From NCBI GenBank assembly GCA_036562565.1, contig DATCJY010000051.1:1-54543 (forward strand): a stretch of DNA of 54,543 nucleotides, read 5' to 3'. The position numbers and the translations under genes are program-made. This stretch comes from DATCJY01 sp036562565 (GTDB taxonomy: Bacteria; Bacteroidota; Bacteroidia; Flavobacteriales_D; Sanyastnellaceae). This document shows positions 1 through 9,583 of this stretch, piece after piece. The number at the start of each line of letters is the position of its first letter. The first letter of the stretch is position 1. Below the pieces are notes generated by a model, which worked only from the letters and a program-made list of their open reading frames with translations, ran no database searches and was not told where the DNA came from.

Positions 1-1
1 T

Positions 2-1594
2 TCACCACTCAAAGACATCTTCCATCTTCAATGGTCTTTCGGTTGCGCGCCATTGAAAATTGTCGAGTTCGAGTTTGCTCATATCCATGAGGCGCATCGG
101 AGCGAACTTGGAGTTAGTCTCTGTTTCCATGCGCAGCTTGATGAGTTCATTGTCGCGAATGGTGATGAAAATATTGGAACATTCGCCTCTATTCAATCCC
201 ATGGGCTTTGGATCGCTGTGCTTCTTTTCGTCTTTCGGAAAATAAATGAGCTGTCCATTGCCCTCTACATAAAGTGAATGCAAATCATTGTCCACGAATG
301 TGCCAATTATGTTGCGGCCTTTTATTTGATTGAACTTACCACTTGCTTCGCGGATAGTATCGCCTTCAAACAAGGCATCCGATACGATGAAAGCATTGCT
401 GTTGACATAGAGCTTTTGTAAATCACCATGCGCGGTGGTGATTACAATCGTATCGCCTGTTATTTGGTTGAGGCCACTCCAGAGGATGGGATCAGTAAAC
501 AACCGCATTGTGGAATCCGCTTGCGAGTACACGAGCGAATCACATTTGCCTTGCAAGTCTTTCTTGAAGAGTTTCACATGGCGATAGGCATATACAACGT
601 CTTTGCCCGATGTGTCCGGTTTTGCGCGCAATGTATCGGCATGCATGAATAAGGTGTCCTTATCGAAGATCTGTTGCAGCAGGGCTCTTCCGGTCACAAA
701 GCTGGTTTTGTTTTGCTCTAGGTGTTTGCCATAGTCACCGGTTATGATGTAGCTCTGGGTGGTATCGCGAATTGTTACATTGCGATAGACTTCGCCTGTA
801 CCTTTCTTCCCATCATAGAACATGCTATCACCTGTGAGAATGGTTTTGTCAGATATGATTTTGGCGTTCTTTCCAAAGCGTGATTGGTCGGTCTTGGTAT
901 TGTAATAACCATTCTCACAATAGATGGTCATATTATCACCTACGATGGTAGTGGGCCCTAAGAAGTAAGTAATTTCTGATGCACTGTTGTATTGCATCGT
1001 GTCACTCTTTACCACGTAATCGGGATTTTTGAGCACGACTTTCCTTCTGAAATAGAAGGTTTCTGTCTTGGCGTGGTAATAACCCACATCGCTTGTCAAG
1101 GTGTTTTTGTTGGCATTGGAAACAATGTGACCACCTCCGAAATAATGGCCAATTTCTGTATCGAGATTGTAGTCCAGTTGGTTGGTGGTCAGGGTCATCT
1201 CTTGGTCGCGCAAAATAACATTGTCGCGCACTTGAGCTGTTTTAGTGGCATTGTCAAAATGCAGTCTTTCACCGGTCAGCGTGAAGTCACTTCCTTTTAC
1301 AATACGGATATTGCCAAATGCATCGAAGTCACCATTGTTGTATTGATAGAGACTGTCGCAATAGAACATGGTGCCTTGGTATTCACCGCGCACATGGCCG
1401 ATGAAGCGCTTGGCATCCACTACATCTTTATCGTAAAGCAAGTAATCGGAGTGATAGAAATTGACTTGCTTGGGTGGCTTCTTGTTGTTTTTCTTTTGAC
1501 CAAAAGCAACATGAGCCGATGAAATAAGAAGGAGCAACGCAATTGCACATTTTATGAGGGCAATGACATTATTTCTTCTTACCAATCGGCTCAT
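2..1594 (-). CDS. OstA/LptA-like envelope protein
   Basis: The protein has 530 aa with an N-terminal signal peptide (hydrophobic stretch about residues 12-30, ending near HVAFGQ). The rest consists of repeated beta-rich segments (patterns such as SDTMQYNSASE, ADTLRAKPD, CDSLVYSQAD) typical of the OstA/LptA/LptD N-terminal jelly-roll family, in which 'mass of D-x-L/M-x-Y' repeats stack into a groove that carries lipopolysaccharide. Bacteroidota usually carry a long OstA-like protein of this size. By family it is probably periplasmic and involved in LPS transport to the outer membrane; no LptD barrel is visible, so it is not LptD itself. The start ATG at 1592-1594 gives a good signal peptide, and the stop TGA at 2-4 lies just inside the window. 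It lies 40 bp downstream of purA on the same strand and may be co-transcribed with it. Confidence 0.8.
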   Translation of the reverse strand: MSRLVRRNNVIALIKCAIALLLLISSAHVAFGQKKNNKKPPKQVNFYHSDYLLYDKDVVDAKRFIGHVRGEYQGTMFYCDSLYQYNNGDFDAFGNIRIVKGSDFTLTGERLHFDNATKTAQVRDNVILRDQEMTLTTNQLDYNLDTEIGHYFGGGHIVSNANKNTLTSDVGYYHAKTETFYFRRKVVLKNPDYVVKSDTMQYNSASEITYFLGPTTIVGDNMTIYCENGYYNTKTDQSRFGKNAKIISDKTILTGDSMFYDGKKGTGEVYRNVTIRDTTQSYIITGDYGKHLEQNKTSFVTGRALLQQIFDKDTLFMHADTLRAKPDTSGKDVVYAYRHVKLFKKDLQGKCDSLVYSQADSTMRLFTDPILWSGLNQITGDTIVITTAHGDLQKLYVNSNAFIVSDALFEGDTIREASGKFNQIKGRNIIGTFVDNDLHSLYVEGNGQLIYFPKDEKKHSDPKPMGLNRGECSNIFITIRDNELIKLRMETETNSKFAPMRLMDMSKLELDNFQWRATERPLKMEDVFEW

Positions 1595-1634
1595 GAATGC
1601 GGTATCTGGAATTTGGGAAAGCTCACTTACAAAA

Positions 1635-2936
1635 TCATGCCAACGATTTCTCGCGCACGATTGTTTGTGTTCTGTCCGGACCTACACTCACCATGGTGAT
1701 AGGAATATCCAATTTTTGTTCGAGGTATTCGATGTAATTGGTCAACGCTTGTGGTACTTGGCTGTTGTCGCGCAATTGCGTCAAATCGGATTTCCAGCCG
1801 GGAAGCTCTTCATAGTGCGGCTGCACTTTGTCCGGCTCGATGTCGTAAGGAAGGAAATCGATGTTGCCTTCAGCGGTTTTGTATTGTGTACAAACTTTGA
1901 TGGTGTCAAACTCGCTCAGGATATCGGCTTTCATCATGATGAGCTGCGTTACGCCATTGATCATGGATGTATAGCGCAATGCAGGAAGGTCAATCCATCC
2001 GCATCTGCGTGGACGACCGGTAGTGGCACCAAATTCGTTGCCCACTTTGCGCATCAATTCACCGGTGGCATCGTTGAGTTCGGTAGGGAACGGACCACTG
2101 CCTACGCGTGTGCAATAGGCTTTGAAGATGCCATACACTTCTCCAATCTTGCTTGGAGCAATTCCCAATCCCGTACATGCACCTGCTGCAACCGTGTTGG
2201 AAGAGGTAACAAACGGATAGGTTCCAAAATCGATATCGAGCATAGAGCCTTGAGCCCCTTCAGCCAGGATTTTCTTGCCATCTTTCAACGCTTGGTTGAT
2301 ATATACCTCGCTGTCCACGATAGGTAGGTTGCGCAAAAGCTCAACACCTTTCATGAACTCGCTTTCCATTTGTGCAAGCTCAGCTGCGTCAAGCGTGAAA
2401 TAAGCACTGTAACCATCCAACAGATGTTGGTGTTTGGCTTTGAGTGCTTCGTATTTTTTATTGAAATCTTTGTCCAGCAAATCACCTACGCGCAAACCGT
2501 TGCGACCTGTTTTATCCATGTAGCAAGGACCAATTCCTTTCAAGGTGGAGCCAATTTTTGCTTCACCTTTTGAGGCTTCGCTTGCTTTGTCTAACAAGCG
2601 GTGCGTGGGAACGATGATGTGCGCACGTCTGGAGATAATGAGACGTTTTTCCACAGGAACGTTTTTGGCGCGCAAAGCATCTATCTCTTTTGCGAAGATG
2701 ACAGGGTCAATCACAACGCCATTGCCCACTAGGTTCATCACATGGTCATGGAAGATACCGGAAGGGATGGTGTGCAACACGTGTTTGGTGCCTTCAAATT
2801 CAAGTGTGTGCCCGGCATTGGGACCACCCTGAAAACGTGCGATAATGTCGTATTGCGGAGTTAATACGTCAACCAATTTTCCTTTTCCTTCATCGCCCCA
2901 TTGTAGGCCGAGGAGAATATCTACTTTGTTTGCCAC
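1635..2936 (-). CDS. purA: adenylosuccinate synthetase
   Basis: PurA condenses IMP and aspartate using GTP, giving adenylosuccinate, the first committed step to AMP. The 433-aa length is normal for the family. Visible motifs are the N-terminal GTP-binding loop GDEGKGKLVD (residues about 14-23), the IMP-site segment GGPNAGHTL, the segment TLKGIGPCYMDK, the conserved stretch RVGSGPFPTEL and the C-terminal VSVGPDRTQTI. The enzyme is cytoplasmic. A TAAATTCGC box 51 bp upstream of the ATG is a plausible promoter. The neighbouring minus-strand genes are fur (upstream) and the OstA-like gene (downstream). Confidence 0.98.
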   Translation of the reverse strand: MANKVDILLGLQWGDEGKGKLVDVLTPQYDIIARFQGGPNAGHTLEFEGTKHVLHTIPSGIFHDHVMNLVGNGVVIDPVIFAKEIDALRAKNVPVEKRLIISRRAHIIVPTHRLLDKASEASKGEAKIGSTLKGIGPCYMDKTGRNGLRVGDLLDKDFNKKYEALKAKHQHLLDGYSAYFTLDAAELAQMESEFMKGVELLRNLPIVDSEVYINQALKDGKKILAEGAQGSMLDIDFGTYPFVTSSNTVAAGACTGLGIAPSKIGEVYGIFKAYCTRVGSGPFPTELNDATGELMRKVGNEFGATTGRPRRCGWIDLPALRYTSMINGVTQLIMMKADILSEFDTIKVCTQYKTAEGNIDFLPYDIEPDKVQPHYEELPGWKSDLTQLRDNSQVPQALTNYIEYLEQKLDIPITMVSVGPDRTQTIVREKSLA

Positions 2937-2986
2937 TGTATTGAAAATAAAATATTAATGCCCAATTGCTCTGAAAAATTGGACGT

Positions 2987-2995
2987 GCGAATTTA
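2987..2995 (-). promoter_or_regulatory. candidate -7 promoter box for purA
   Basis: On the minus strand this reads TAAATTCGC, 51 bp before the purA start. It matches TAnnTTCG, a near variant of the Bacteroidota -7 element TAnnTTTG. The same box occurs ahead of several other genes here. No convincing -33 element was identified. Confidence 0.4.
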
Positions 2996-3064
2996 GGAAC
3001 TTCTAAAGGGATACGAGTCCCCAAAAAAGGAAACTCGACACATTTTATCTGAAAAAATTTAATA

Positions 3065-3505
3065 CTAGCCCTGTTGTTTTCTGCGGCCGTAGAAATTGAG
3101 CGCGTGGTGCTCGATTTCGATGCCGAAAATTTCCTCCAACGTGGCCTTGATGTTCTGAATGCGCGGATCGCAGAATTCGAGCACTTCTCCGGTGTCGGTG
3201 AGGATAATGTGATCGTGTTGCTGATTTTGATAAGCGCGTTCAAAATTGGCTGTGTTTTGCCCGAACTGGTGCTTGCGAACAAGGTTGCAAGCGATGAGCA
3301 AGTCGATTGTGTTGTATAGCGTAGCGCGCGAAACTCGGTATTTCTTGTTTTTCATGCGCACATACAAGGTCTCAATGTCGAAATGGCCACCGTATTCGTA
3401 TATCTCGTTGAGAATGGCAAAACGCTCCGGTGTTTTACGATGCTTATTGACCTCAAGATAAGCGGTGAAGATATCTTTTACTTTTTCTTGAATGGATTCC
3501 GACAT
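3065..3505 (-). CDS. Fur-family transcriptional repressor
   Basis: The protein has 146 aa with the Fur layout: an N-terminal winged helix (TPERFAILNEIYEYGGHFD, then RVSRATLYNTIDLL as recognition helix, residues about 23-75) and a C-terminal metal-binding dimerisation domain with HDH (residues about 97-99) and a later E...HHALNFYG. It should bind DNA and regulate metal or peroxide responses. The CxxC pair that usually holds structural zinc after the HDH (CxxCGKxxEF) is absent; the equivalent stretch reads ILTDTGEVLEFCDP, leaving a single Cys. I therefore cannot say whether it senses Fe, Zn or peroxide. The start ATG follows a TATAAATTCGCGG promoter-like element. Confidence 0.92.
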   Translation of the reverse strand: MSESIQEKVKDIFTAYLEVNKHRKTPERFAILNEIYEYGGHFDIETLYVRMKNKKYRVSRATLYNTIDLLIACNLVRKHQFGQNTANFERAYQNQQHDHIILTDTGEVLEFCDPRIQNIKATLEEIFGIEIEHHALNFYGRRKQQG

Positions 3506-3530
3506 GGATGAAAGCTCATTTGTTGAGACC

Positions 3531-3539
3531 GCGAATTTA
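3531..3539 (-). promoter_or_regulatory. candidate -7 promoter box for fur
   Basis: The minus strand reads TAAATTCGC, 26 bp before the Fur start codon, in the context TATAAATTCGCGG. It matches the recurrent TAnnTTCG box of this window. Confidence 0.4.
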
Positions 3540-3602
3540 TACCAACTTATCGCTCCTCAGCCTTTTCCTAAACTTCCATTTTTGTAATGTCTTCAGCTCG
3601 TT

Positions 3603-5105
3603 CTATTGCCAGCCGCCACCAAGTGCTTTGTAAATATTCACCGTTGCAATGTGCTGCCGCTTGCTCACTTCTACCAAATCGATGAGGCTCTGCAGGGCAT
3701 TTTGCTGCGAAAGCAACACTTCGATATAGCCAATTTTGGCGTTGCGATAGAGCTCTGCGGAGGTCTCCACTGATGCGGCCAATACATCGGCCTGCTCTTT
3801 TTTGAGTGTATAGATCTGTTGCAAGTTCCGGATGTTGGCTATCTGAGTAGTCACTTCACTATAGGCATTGAGCAAACTCTTCTGATAAGCATAGAGTGCT
3901 TCCAGTTGATGGGCTTTGGCGGTGTGGAATTGCGCTTTGAGTACGTTGCGTTTGAGGAGGGGAGCGGTAATACCGGCCAAAGCGGAGTAGAATAACGATT
4001 GGGGAGCCAACCACAAGTACTCCAAACTGAACGCTTGAAACCCTATAGAACCAAGCAAATTGAGGTTCGGATAAAATGCCGCTTTGGCCGATTTCAAATC
4101 GTATTTGCTTGCTGCTACCAATAACTCGGCTTCGCGCACATCAGGACGGTTGGATAGCAAATGTGCCGGAATGCCTGTTGTTACCGCTTTTGGAGCAATA
4201 TTGTACAAGTGCTCTTGGGTGCGTTCAATCGGTTGCGGATATCGACCAATCAAAAAGTTGATGAGATTTTCCGTTTCTACCACCTGCTGCATGGTTTCAA
4301 TTTCCATGGTTTTCGATTGAAGGAGTTGTGCCCGGAATTGTTGTACGGCAAGTTCATTGGTGCGCCCGGACTCTTTTTGCAGTTTGATAACTTCAAGCGC
4401 TTCTTCTTGCTTGGTGATGAATTCGCGGATGATGGCCAGTTCGCTGTCCAAGGCCAGCAAGGTGTAATAGGCAACAGCAATATCGTTTACCAGCGAGGAA
4501 ATAACGAAATGCGTTCCTTCAATCGAGGCCAGGTAGTTCGCAACAGCGCTTTTGCGTTGGTTGCGCAGCTTGCCCCAGATGTCTATTTCCCATGAAGCCT
4601 GCAACCCCAAGTTCAAATCAGGCAAATCAATCGGGACTATTTTACCCGGAACGATTTCAGTGGAAATATTGCCCGCACCGTCCATGGTATAAAGTCCGTA
4701 TTTGCGGATTCCACTTAACGTTGTGGCACTCACCTCCGGAAGCATGGCGCCTCGCGCACTGCGCGTGCTCGCACGTGCCACTTCGATGCGCTGCAAGGCA
4801 CTGTTCAAATCAGGATTCCAGACCAATGCCGTATCAATGAGCGCAATGAGATAAGGGTCGTCAAAGAATTGCTTCCATGAAAGGGTTGCTGTAGCAATAC
4901 CTTCCGGTTGCGCATCGTGGAATTGATTGGGAATTTCTCTTTTGGCAATGCTCACGTTGGTATAATAGCTTTTACAACCGCTGAGCAACATCAATAGTGC
5001 GGCTGCACAAAGCATAATAAGTGATGCGTAAGAATTGTGAAGTGTGGAGGAGAACACGGCCATCGGCATGTTCTTCCTCTGTTTATATTGGGGATATGTT
5101 GTCAT
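3603..5105 (-). CDS. RND efflux outer-membrane factor (OprM/TolC-type lipoprotein)
   Basis: The protein has 500 aa and belongs to the NodT/OprM outer-membrane factor family: trimeric barrel-plus-helical-tunnel proteins that complete tripartite efflux pumps. A lipobox is visible (LLMLLSGC, lipidated Cys about residue 44 from this start). Two long alpha-helical repeats follow, with typical OMF signatures (SWEIDIWGKLRNQ, about residues 164-180; LLSNRPDVREAELLVAAS; and near the C-terminus RNAKIGYIEVLLSQQNAL). The first Met gives a long polar leader, so translation may really start at Met13 (5069) or Met31 (5015). It is the last gene of the adaptor-pump-OMF operon, 34 bp after the pump. The substrate cannot be predicted. 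Confidence 0.93.
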   Translation of the reverse strand: MTTYPQYKQRKNMPMAVFSSTLHNSYASLIMLCAAALLMLLSGCKSYYTNVSIAKREIPNQFHDAQPEGIATATLSWKQFFDDPYLIALIDTALVWNPDLNSALQRIEVARASTRSARGAMLPEVSATTLSGIRKYGLYTMDGAGNISTEIVPGKIVPIDLPDLNLGLQASWEIDIWGKLRNQRKSAVANYLASIEGTHFVISSLVNDIAVAYYTLLALDSELAIIREFITKQEEALEVIKLQKESGRTNELAVQQFRAQLLQSKTMEIETMQQVVETENLINFLIGRYPQPIERTQEHLYNIAPKAVTTGIPAHLLSNRPDVREAELLVAASKYDLKSAKAAFYPNLNLLGSIGFQAFSLEYLWLAPQSLFYSALAGITAPLLKRNVLKAQFHTAKAHQLEALYAYQKSLLNAYSEVTTQIANIRNLQQIYTLKKEQADVLAASVETSAELYRNAKIGYIEVLLSQQNALQSLIDLVEVSKRQHIATVNIYKALGGGWQ

Positions 5106-5139
5106 TTTTACGGTTCAATCGTTCAATTTGAAAGAATGC

Positions 5140-8100
5140 TTAATTGAGAGAAGCAATGGTGTGTTCTGTTTGCACCTCGATGTGCTTGTTTTTCTTCATG
5201 CCCATTTTTAGTGAAAGCGTTGCAAACACGTAGTACAGTCCCGGAATCAGTATCACACCGAAGATGGTACCGATGAGCATACCACCTACAGCGGCACTAC
5301 CAATAGTTCTGTTACCGGCTTCACCGGCACCGGAAGCCATCATCAGCGGGATGAGTCCTGCGATGAATGCAAACGATGTCATAAGGATGGGGCGCAAACG
5401 AACAGAAGCTCCTTCCACAGCAGCTGCAAAGACGGTTTTGCCTTCACGGAGTTTCAGCTGGGCAAACTCGATGATGAGAATCGCGTTTTTACCTAGGATT
5501 CCGATGAGCATCACCATCGAAATCTGCGCATAGATGTTGTTTTCCAATCCCAATATTGAAAGGAAGAACAAGGCACCGAAGATTCCGATGGGCAAGGAAA
5601 GAAGTACCGCCATCGGTAATAAGAAGCTCTCATATTGCGCGGCCAGCAAGAGATACACGAAGATGAGGCAGATAGCAAAAATGATGAAGGTCTCATTGCC
5701 CTTGTTGGCTTGGTCACGCGATGAACCGGCCCAGTCGTAACCATATCCTTTTGGTAAATACATCGCTGCGGTTTCCTTAATCGCATCAATCGCCTGACCT
5801 GAACTGTAGCCTTTTGCAGGCTGACCGTTGATCATGGCTGCAGTGTACATGTTGTAGCGCGAAACCATTTCCGGACCATATGTTTTTTCAATGTTCAAGA
5901 AGGATGAAAAAGGAACCATTTCGCCCGCATTATTCTTTATGTAGAGCTTGAGGATGTCTTCCGGTTGGGCGCGGTACTCAGGAAGCGCTTGCACCATTAC
6001 CTTATACATCTGCCCAAAGCGGATGAAGTTCGTTGCATATTCACTACCAATGATGGTTTGCAAAGTGCTCATCGCATTATCGGCAGTGATGCCTTTTTGT
6101 GCCGCTTTGTCACCATCAATGCGCAAAAGGAATTGCGGGAAATTGTTGTTGTAGGTGGTGAAGACATTTTCCAATTCCGGACGTTCGTTGAGTCGTTTTA
6201 CAAATTCATTTGCTACGTCTTGCATTTTGGCCAAATCACCACTACCAGATTTATCCAGCAAGCGCATCTCGAAACCACTGGAGTTTCCATAGCCTGGAAC
6301 GGGTGGTGGTGTAAAGAACTCAATGGAAGCGTCTCTGATATGTTTGGTGCGTTCTATGAGCGAATCGATGATTTGTTTATCGGTGTACTTGCGCTCGCTC
6401 CAGTGCTTGAGGTTGATGAGGGTCATTCCGTACACCGCACCAGTTGCTTCAGACAATACGCTATAACCTGCAAGGCTGGATACAGAAGCAACACCGCTGA
6501 TGCTGTTGGCTATAAGTTGCACTTCGTCAGTTACTTGCTCGGTGCGCTCCAGTGTTGCCCCTGCAGGAGTGGTGATGCTGGCATAGATTGCTCCTTGGTC
6601 TTCTTCAGGCAAGAATCCGGCAGGAACAATGGAACCGAAGATGCCGATTCCGAAACAGAATGCGAGTAGCGCGCCAAAGGTCACAACACGTCTGTTGACG
6701 ATACGTGCTACAAGGCTGGTGTACTTTCCTGCAACCTTCTCGTAGTAGTGGTTAAACTTGGAGAAGAAGCGCTTGATGAATGATTGCTTACTGGCGGCAT
6801 GTCCATGCGCATGATTGTTCTTCAGGAATATTGCACAAAGTGCGGGAGTGAGCGTCAAAGCGGTGACTCCCGAAAGCACAATGGCAATAGCCATGGTCAA
6901 GGAGAACTCCCGATAGAATACCCCAGTAGGCCCGCCCAAGAAGGATACCGGAACGAACACGGCAGCCATCACGAGCGTTATGGCGATGATGGCTCCTGAT
7001 ATTTCGCTCATCGCTTCTTCAGTCGCTTTCAAAGGTGTGATATGGCTCTTCTCCATTTTGGCATGGACTGCCTCAATGACGACAATTGCGTTGTCCACTA
7101 CGATACCGATGGCCAGAACCAATGCAAACAGCGTGATGAGGTTCAGCGAGAAACCGAACAACATCATGAACATGAAGGTTCCTACAAGCGATACGGGTAC
7201 AGCAATGATGGGAATAATCGTGGAACGCACATCTTGTAGGAAGATGAAAACAACCAAGGCCACAAGGATGAATGCCTCTATTAAGGTTTTTATCACCGAT
7301 TGAATAGATGCATCAAGGAATTGGGATACATCATAGCTGATGGTGTAGTCCATACCGGGAGGGAAGGTGCTTGCTTTGATTTCTTCCATGCGCGATTTCA
7401 CTGCGCTGATTACCGTTTGTGCATTGGTTCCCGGACGTTGCTTAAGCATGATGGCAGCTGATGGCTTACCATTTTCTTTGGACAATACATCATACTCTTG
7501 TGAGTCAAAAGCAACTTCCGCTACATCTTTCAAACGTATGGCTTCGCCATCGGGACGGCTCACCAATACAATGTTTTCATAGTCTTCTATGGTATTGAAC
7601 TTACCGGTGTACTTCAATACATATTGTAAGGACTGAGGCTTGCGTCCGGAGCTTTCACCAATCTTGCCCGGTGCGGCTTCTACGTTTTGCTGGCGCAACA
7701 TCTCGGTGATTTCAGTTGCCGATATGTTGTACATCTGCATCTTATCAGGCTTGAGCCATATACGCATGGCGTATTCGCGCATGCCCATGATGTCAGCAAA
7801 ACCAACACCTTCAATGCGCTTCAACTCGGGTAGGATATTGATGTCTGTGAAGTTGTAAAGGAATTTTTCGTCCAGTGCATGGTCGTTGCTCAAGATGTTG
7901 AGGTACATGAGCATGCTGTTCTGCACTTTCTCCACAATCACACCGGCTTTGATGGCTTCTTCCGGTAGTTCGTCCATGGTGGAGGCTACGCGGTTCTGAA
8001 CGTTTACAGCTGCTACATCAGGGTCAACACCGGTATTGAAAACCACTTGGATAACGGCTGTACCATCGTTACCGGAAACAGATGACATATAAGCCATTCC

Positions 8101-8319
8101 CGGCACTCCATTGATGGCGCGTTCCAATGGTGTAACAACGGCTTTCACAACTGTTTCGGCATTGGCACCGGTGTACTTGGTAGTAACAGTTACCTCAGGT
8201 GGGGCAATGTCAGGGAACTGTGTGATGGGAAGTTGATAAAGAGCGATAATCCCGAGGAGGGTTATCAATATGGATATAACAACCGATAGAACCGGTCGAT
8301 GAATAAATTTCTGAAACAT
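5140..8319 (-). CDS. RND multidrug efflux pump, AcrB/HAE1 type
   Basis: The 1,059-aa inner-membrane, proton-driven pump has the standard AcrB length. TM1 is at residues 10-30, a periplasmic porter domain runs to about 335, TM2-6 and a second porter loop follow, and the C-terminal TMs end near residue 1040. Conserved features are the N-terminal FIHRPV and FPDIAPPEV, the TM4 relay segment IGIVVDNAIVVIEAV, and the TM10 segment GILGKNAILIIEFAQ containing the relay lysine. At the TM4 Asp pair (AcrB Asp407-Asp408) this protein has Asp409-Asn410. It lies 17 bp downstream of the adaptor gene and 34 bp upstream of the OMF gene, so the three form one operon exporting compounds from the periplasm or inner membrane. 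Confidence 0.97.
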   Translation of the reverse strand: MFQKFIHRPVLSVVISILITLLGIIALYQLPITQFPDIAPPEVTVTTKYTGANAETVVKAVVTPLERAINGVPGMAYMSSVSGNDGTAVIQVVFNTGVDPDVAAVNVQNRVASTMDELPEEAIKAGVIVEKVQNSMLMYLNILSNDHALDEKFLYNFTDINILPELKRIEGVGFADIMGMREYAMRIWLKPDKMQMYNISATEITEMLRQQNVEAAPGKIGESSGRKPQSLQYVLKYTGKFNTIEDYENIVLVSRPDGEAIRLKDVAEVAFDSQEYDVLSKENGKPSAAIMLKQRPGTNAQTVISAVKSRMEEIKASTFPPGMDYTISYDVSQFLDASIQSVIKTLIEAFILVALVVFIFLQDVRSTIIPIIAVPVSLVGTFMFMMLFGFSLNLITLFALVLAIGIVVDNAIVVIEAVHAKMEKSHITPLKATEEAMSEISGAIIAITLVMAAVFVPVSFLGGPTGVFYREFSLTMAIAIVLSGVTALTLTPALCAIFLKNNHAHGHAASKQSFIKRFFSKFNHYYEKVAGKYTSLVARIVNRRVVTFGALLAFCFGIGIFGSIVPAGFLPEEDQGAIYASITTPAGATLERTEQVTDEVQLIANSISGVASVSSLAGYSVLSEATGAVYGMTLINLKHWSERKYTDKQIIDSLIERTKHIRDASIEFFTPPPVPGYGNSSGFEMRLLDKSGSGDLAKMQDVANEFVKRLNERPELENVFTTYNNNFPQFLLRIDGDKAAQKGITADNAMSTLQTIIGSEYATNFIRFGQMYKVMVQALPEYRAQPEDILKLYIKNNAGEMVPFSSFLNIEKTYGPEMVSRYNMYTAAMINGQPAKGYSSGQAIDAIKETAAMYLPKGYGYDWAGSSRDQANKGNETFIIFAICLIFVYLLLAAQYESFLLPMAVLLSLPIGIFGALFFLSILGLENNIYAQISMVMLIGILGKNAILIIEFAQLKLREGKTVFAAAVEGASVRLRPILMTSFAFIAGLIPLMMASGAGEAGNRTIGSAAVGGMLIGTIFGVILIPGLYYVFATLSLKMGMKKNKHIEVQTEHTIASLN

Positions 8320-8336
8320 GATTGAATGGGGTTATC

Positions 8337-9431
8337 TCAATGAATGATAGAGCCTGTTAAGTACTGCGGAGCGATTTTCATTCCTGCGGAAACGTTTTCG
8401 ATTCCTTCATAGAGAAGGCGATCATCGGCAGTCAAACCACTATCTACAACATACACATGAGGAAGACGCAAGCTGGATTCGATGTTGCGCTGCTCAATGG
8501 TGCTGTCATTTTTGAGAACATATACAAAGAGCTTGTCTTGAATTTCGAAGGTTGACTTTTGCGGAATCAATAGTGCATTCTTGATCTTCTTCTTCATGAC
8601 GATTTTTCCATGTGCACCGTGCTTCAGCAATCCATCAGGATTCGGGAATTTTACGCGAAAGGCAATGTTGCCTGTAACCGGATCGAATTCACTCTCTGAA
8701 GTCTCAATAACGCCCAGGTGAGGAAAGGCATCTCCATTGGCCAATACAAGCTGTACCTTTTGAATTCCGTCCTTTTCATTGTTCAATACGTACTCGAGGT
8801 ATTCTTTCTCTGAAAGATGGAAGTAGGCGAGTACCGAACTGTTGTCAGAAAGTGTGGTGAGCAATTCTCCTTCCTCAACCAAGCTTCCTGATTTATTGGG
8901 AATGCGGTTGATGATGCCATCAAACGGGGCTTTGATTTCGGTGTAGGAGAGGCGCAGTTGTGCTTGTGCTTCATCGGCTTTGGCTTCTTCACATTTTGCA
9001 CGCAAGGATTCTACCTTGGCTTCGGCCATTTGGTATTCTGTTTTGGAAATGACATCTTTCTCCAAAAGTTTCTGTGCGTTGGTGAGCTCAATTTCTGCAG
9101 CACGCAATTCAGCGTTTACACTTTGGCATGTGGCTTTAGCGCGTGCGAGCTCTTGTTGCAAAGTGCGACTGCTAAGGGTGAACAATGTTTGTCCTTTTGA
9201 TACACGTTGCCCTTCGTCAACATGTATTTGATCTATGAAGCCTTTGAGGCGTGTACGTATTTCGACATTCTGAAGCGCGATGATTTCGGCTACATATTCT
9301 TTTGTGTAGGCTGTATCTGCCACTACTGGTTGAATGATTTCAAATTCAGCCAGAGGAGTTGTTGTTGGTTGGGTGGTACATGATGTTGCGATGAGGGCAA
9401 TGGCGGTCACCGCATACAATGCGAATTTCAT
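8337..9431 (-). CDS. RND efflux periplasmic adaptor (HlyD/MFP lipoprotein)
   Basis: The chosen start gives 364 aa beginning MKFALYAVTAIALIATSC, a lipoprotein signal with Cys18. An upstream in-frame ATG at 9494 would add 21 residues that disrupt the signal and is rejected. The domain order is that of membrane fusion proteins: a lipoyl/barrel-sandwich half (LKGFIDQIHVDEGQRVSKGQ), an alpha-helical hairpin of about 80 residues, the second lipoyl half (SYTEIKAPFDGIINRI, GSLVEEGELLTTLSD), then beta-barrel and membrane-proximal domains (HGAHGKIVMKKK). It should bridge the AcrB-like pump and the OMF encoded directly downstream. It is the first gene of the operon; I see no dedicated regulator next to it. 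Confidence 0.95.
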   Translation of the reverse strand: MKFALYAVTAIALIATSCTTQPTTTPLAEFEIIQPVVADTAYTKEYVAEIIALQNVEIRTRLKGFIDQIHVDEGQRVSKGQTLFTLSSRTLQQELARAKATCQSVNAELRAAEIELTNAQKLLEKDVISKTEYQMAEAKVESLRAKCEEAKADEAQAQLRLSYTEIKAPFDGIINRIPNKSGSLVEEGELLTTLSDNSSVLAYFHLSEKEYLEYVLNNEKDGIQKVQLVLANGDAFPHLGVIETSESEFDPVTGNIAFRVKFPNPDGLLKHGAHGKIVMKKKIKNALLIPQKSTFEIQDKLFVYVLKNDSTIEQRNIESSLRLPHVYVVDSGLTADDRLLYEGIENVSAGMKIAPQYLTGSIIH

Positions 9432-9583
9432 TTTGTGTATATGAATTATAAGAAATGTGTGATATAGCAAAGCCATGTTTATGCAGTAAAACACGGTTAA
9501 GCTTTAGTTGAAATAATGGATCTGTGAAGGAGGATGAATTCCGACACAGCAAAATGTTCTTTCTTCAGTAAGAATGGTGAGGG

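Noticed and set aside
1554..2327. 257-codon plus-strand ORF across purA
   Set aside because: It lies opposite the unmistakable PurA reading frame and has no domain or signal; an antisense shadow.
5965..6669. 234-codon plus-strand ORF across the RND pump gene
   Set aside because: Antisense to the conserved AcrB-like protein; no independent evidence.
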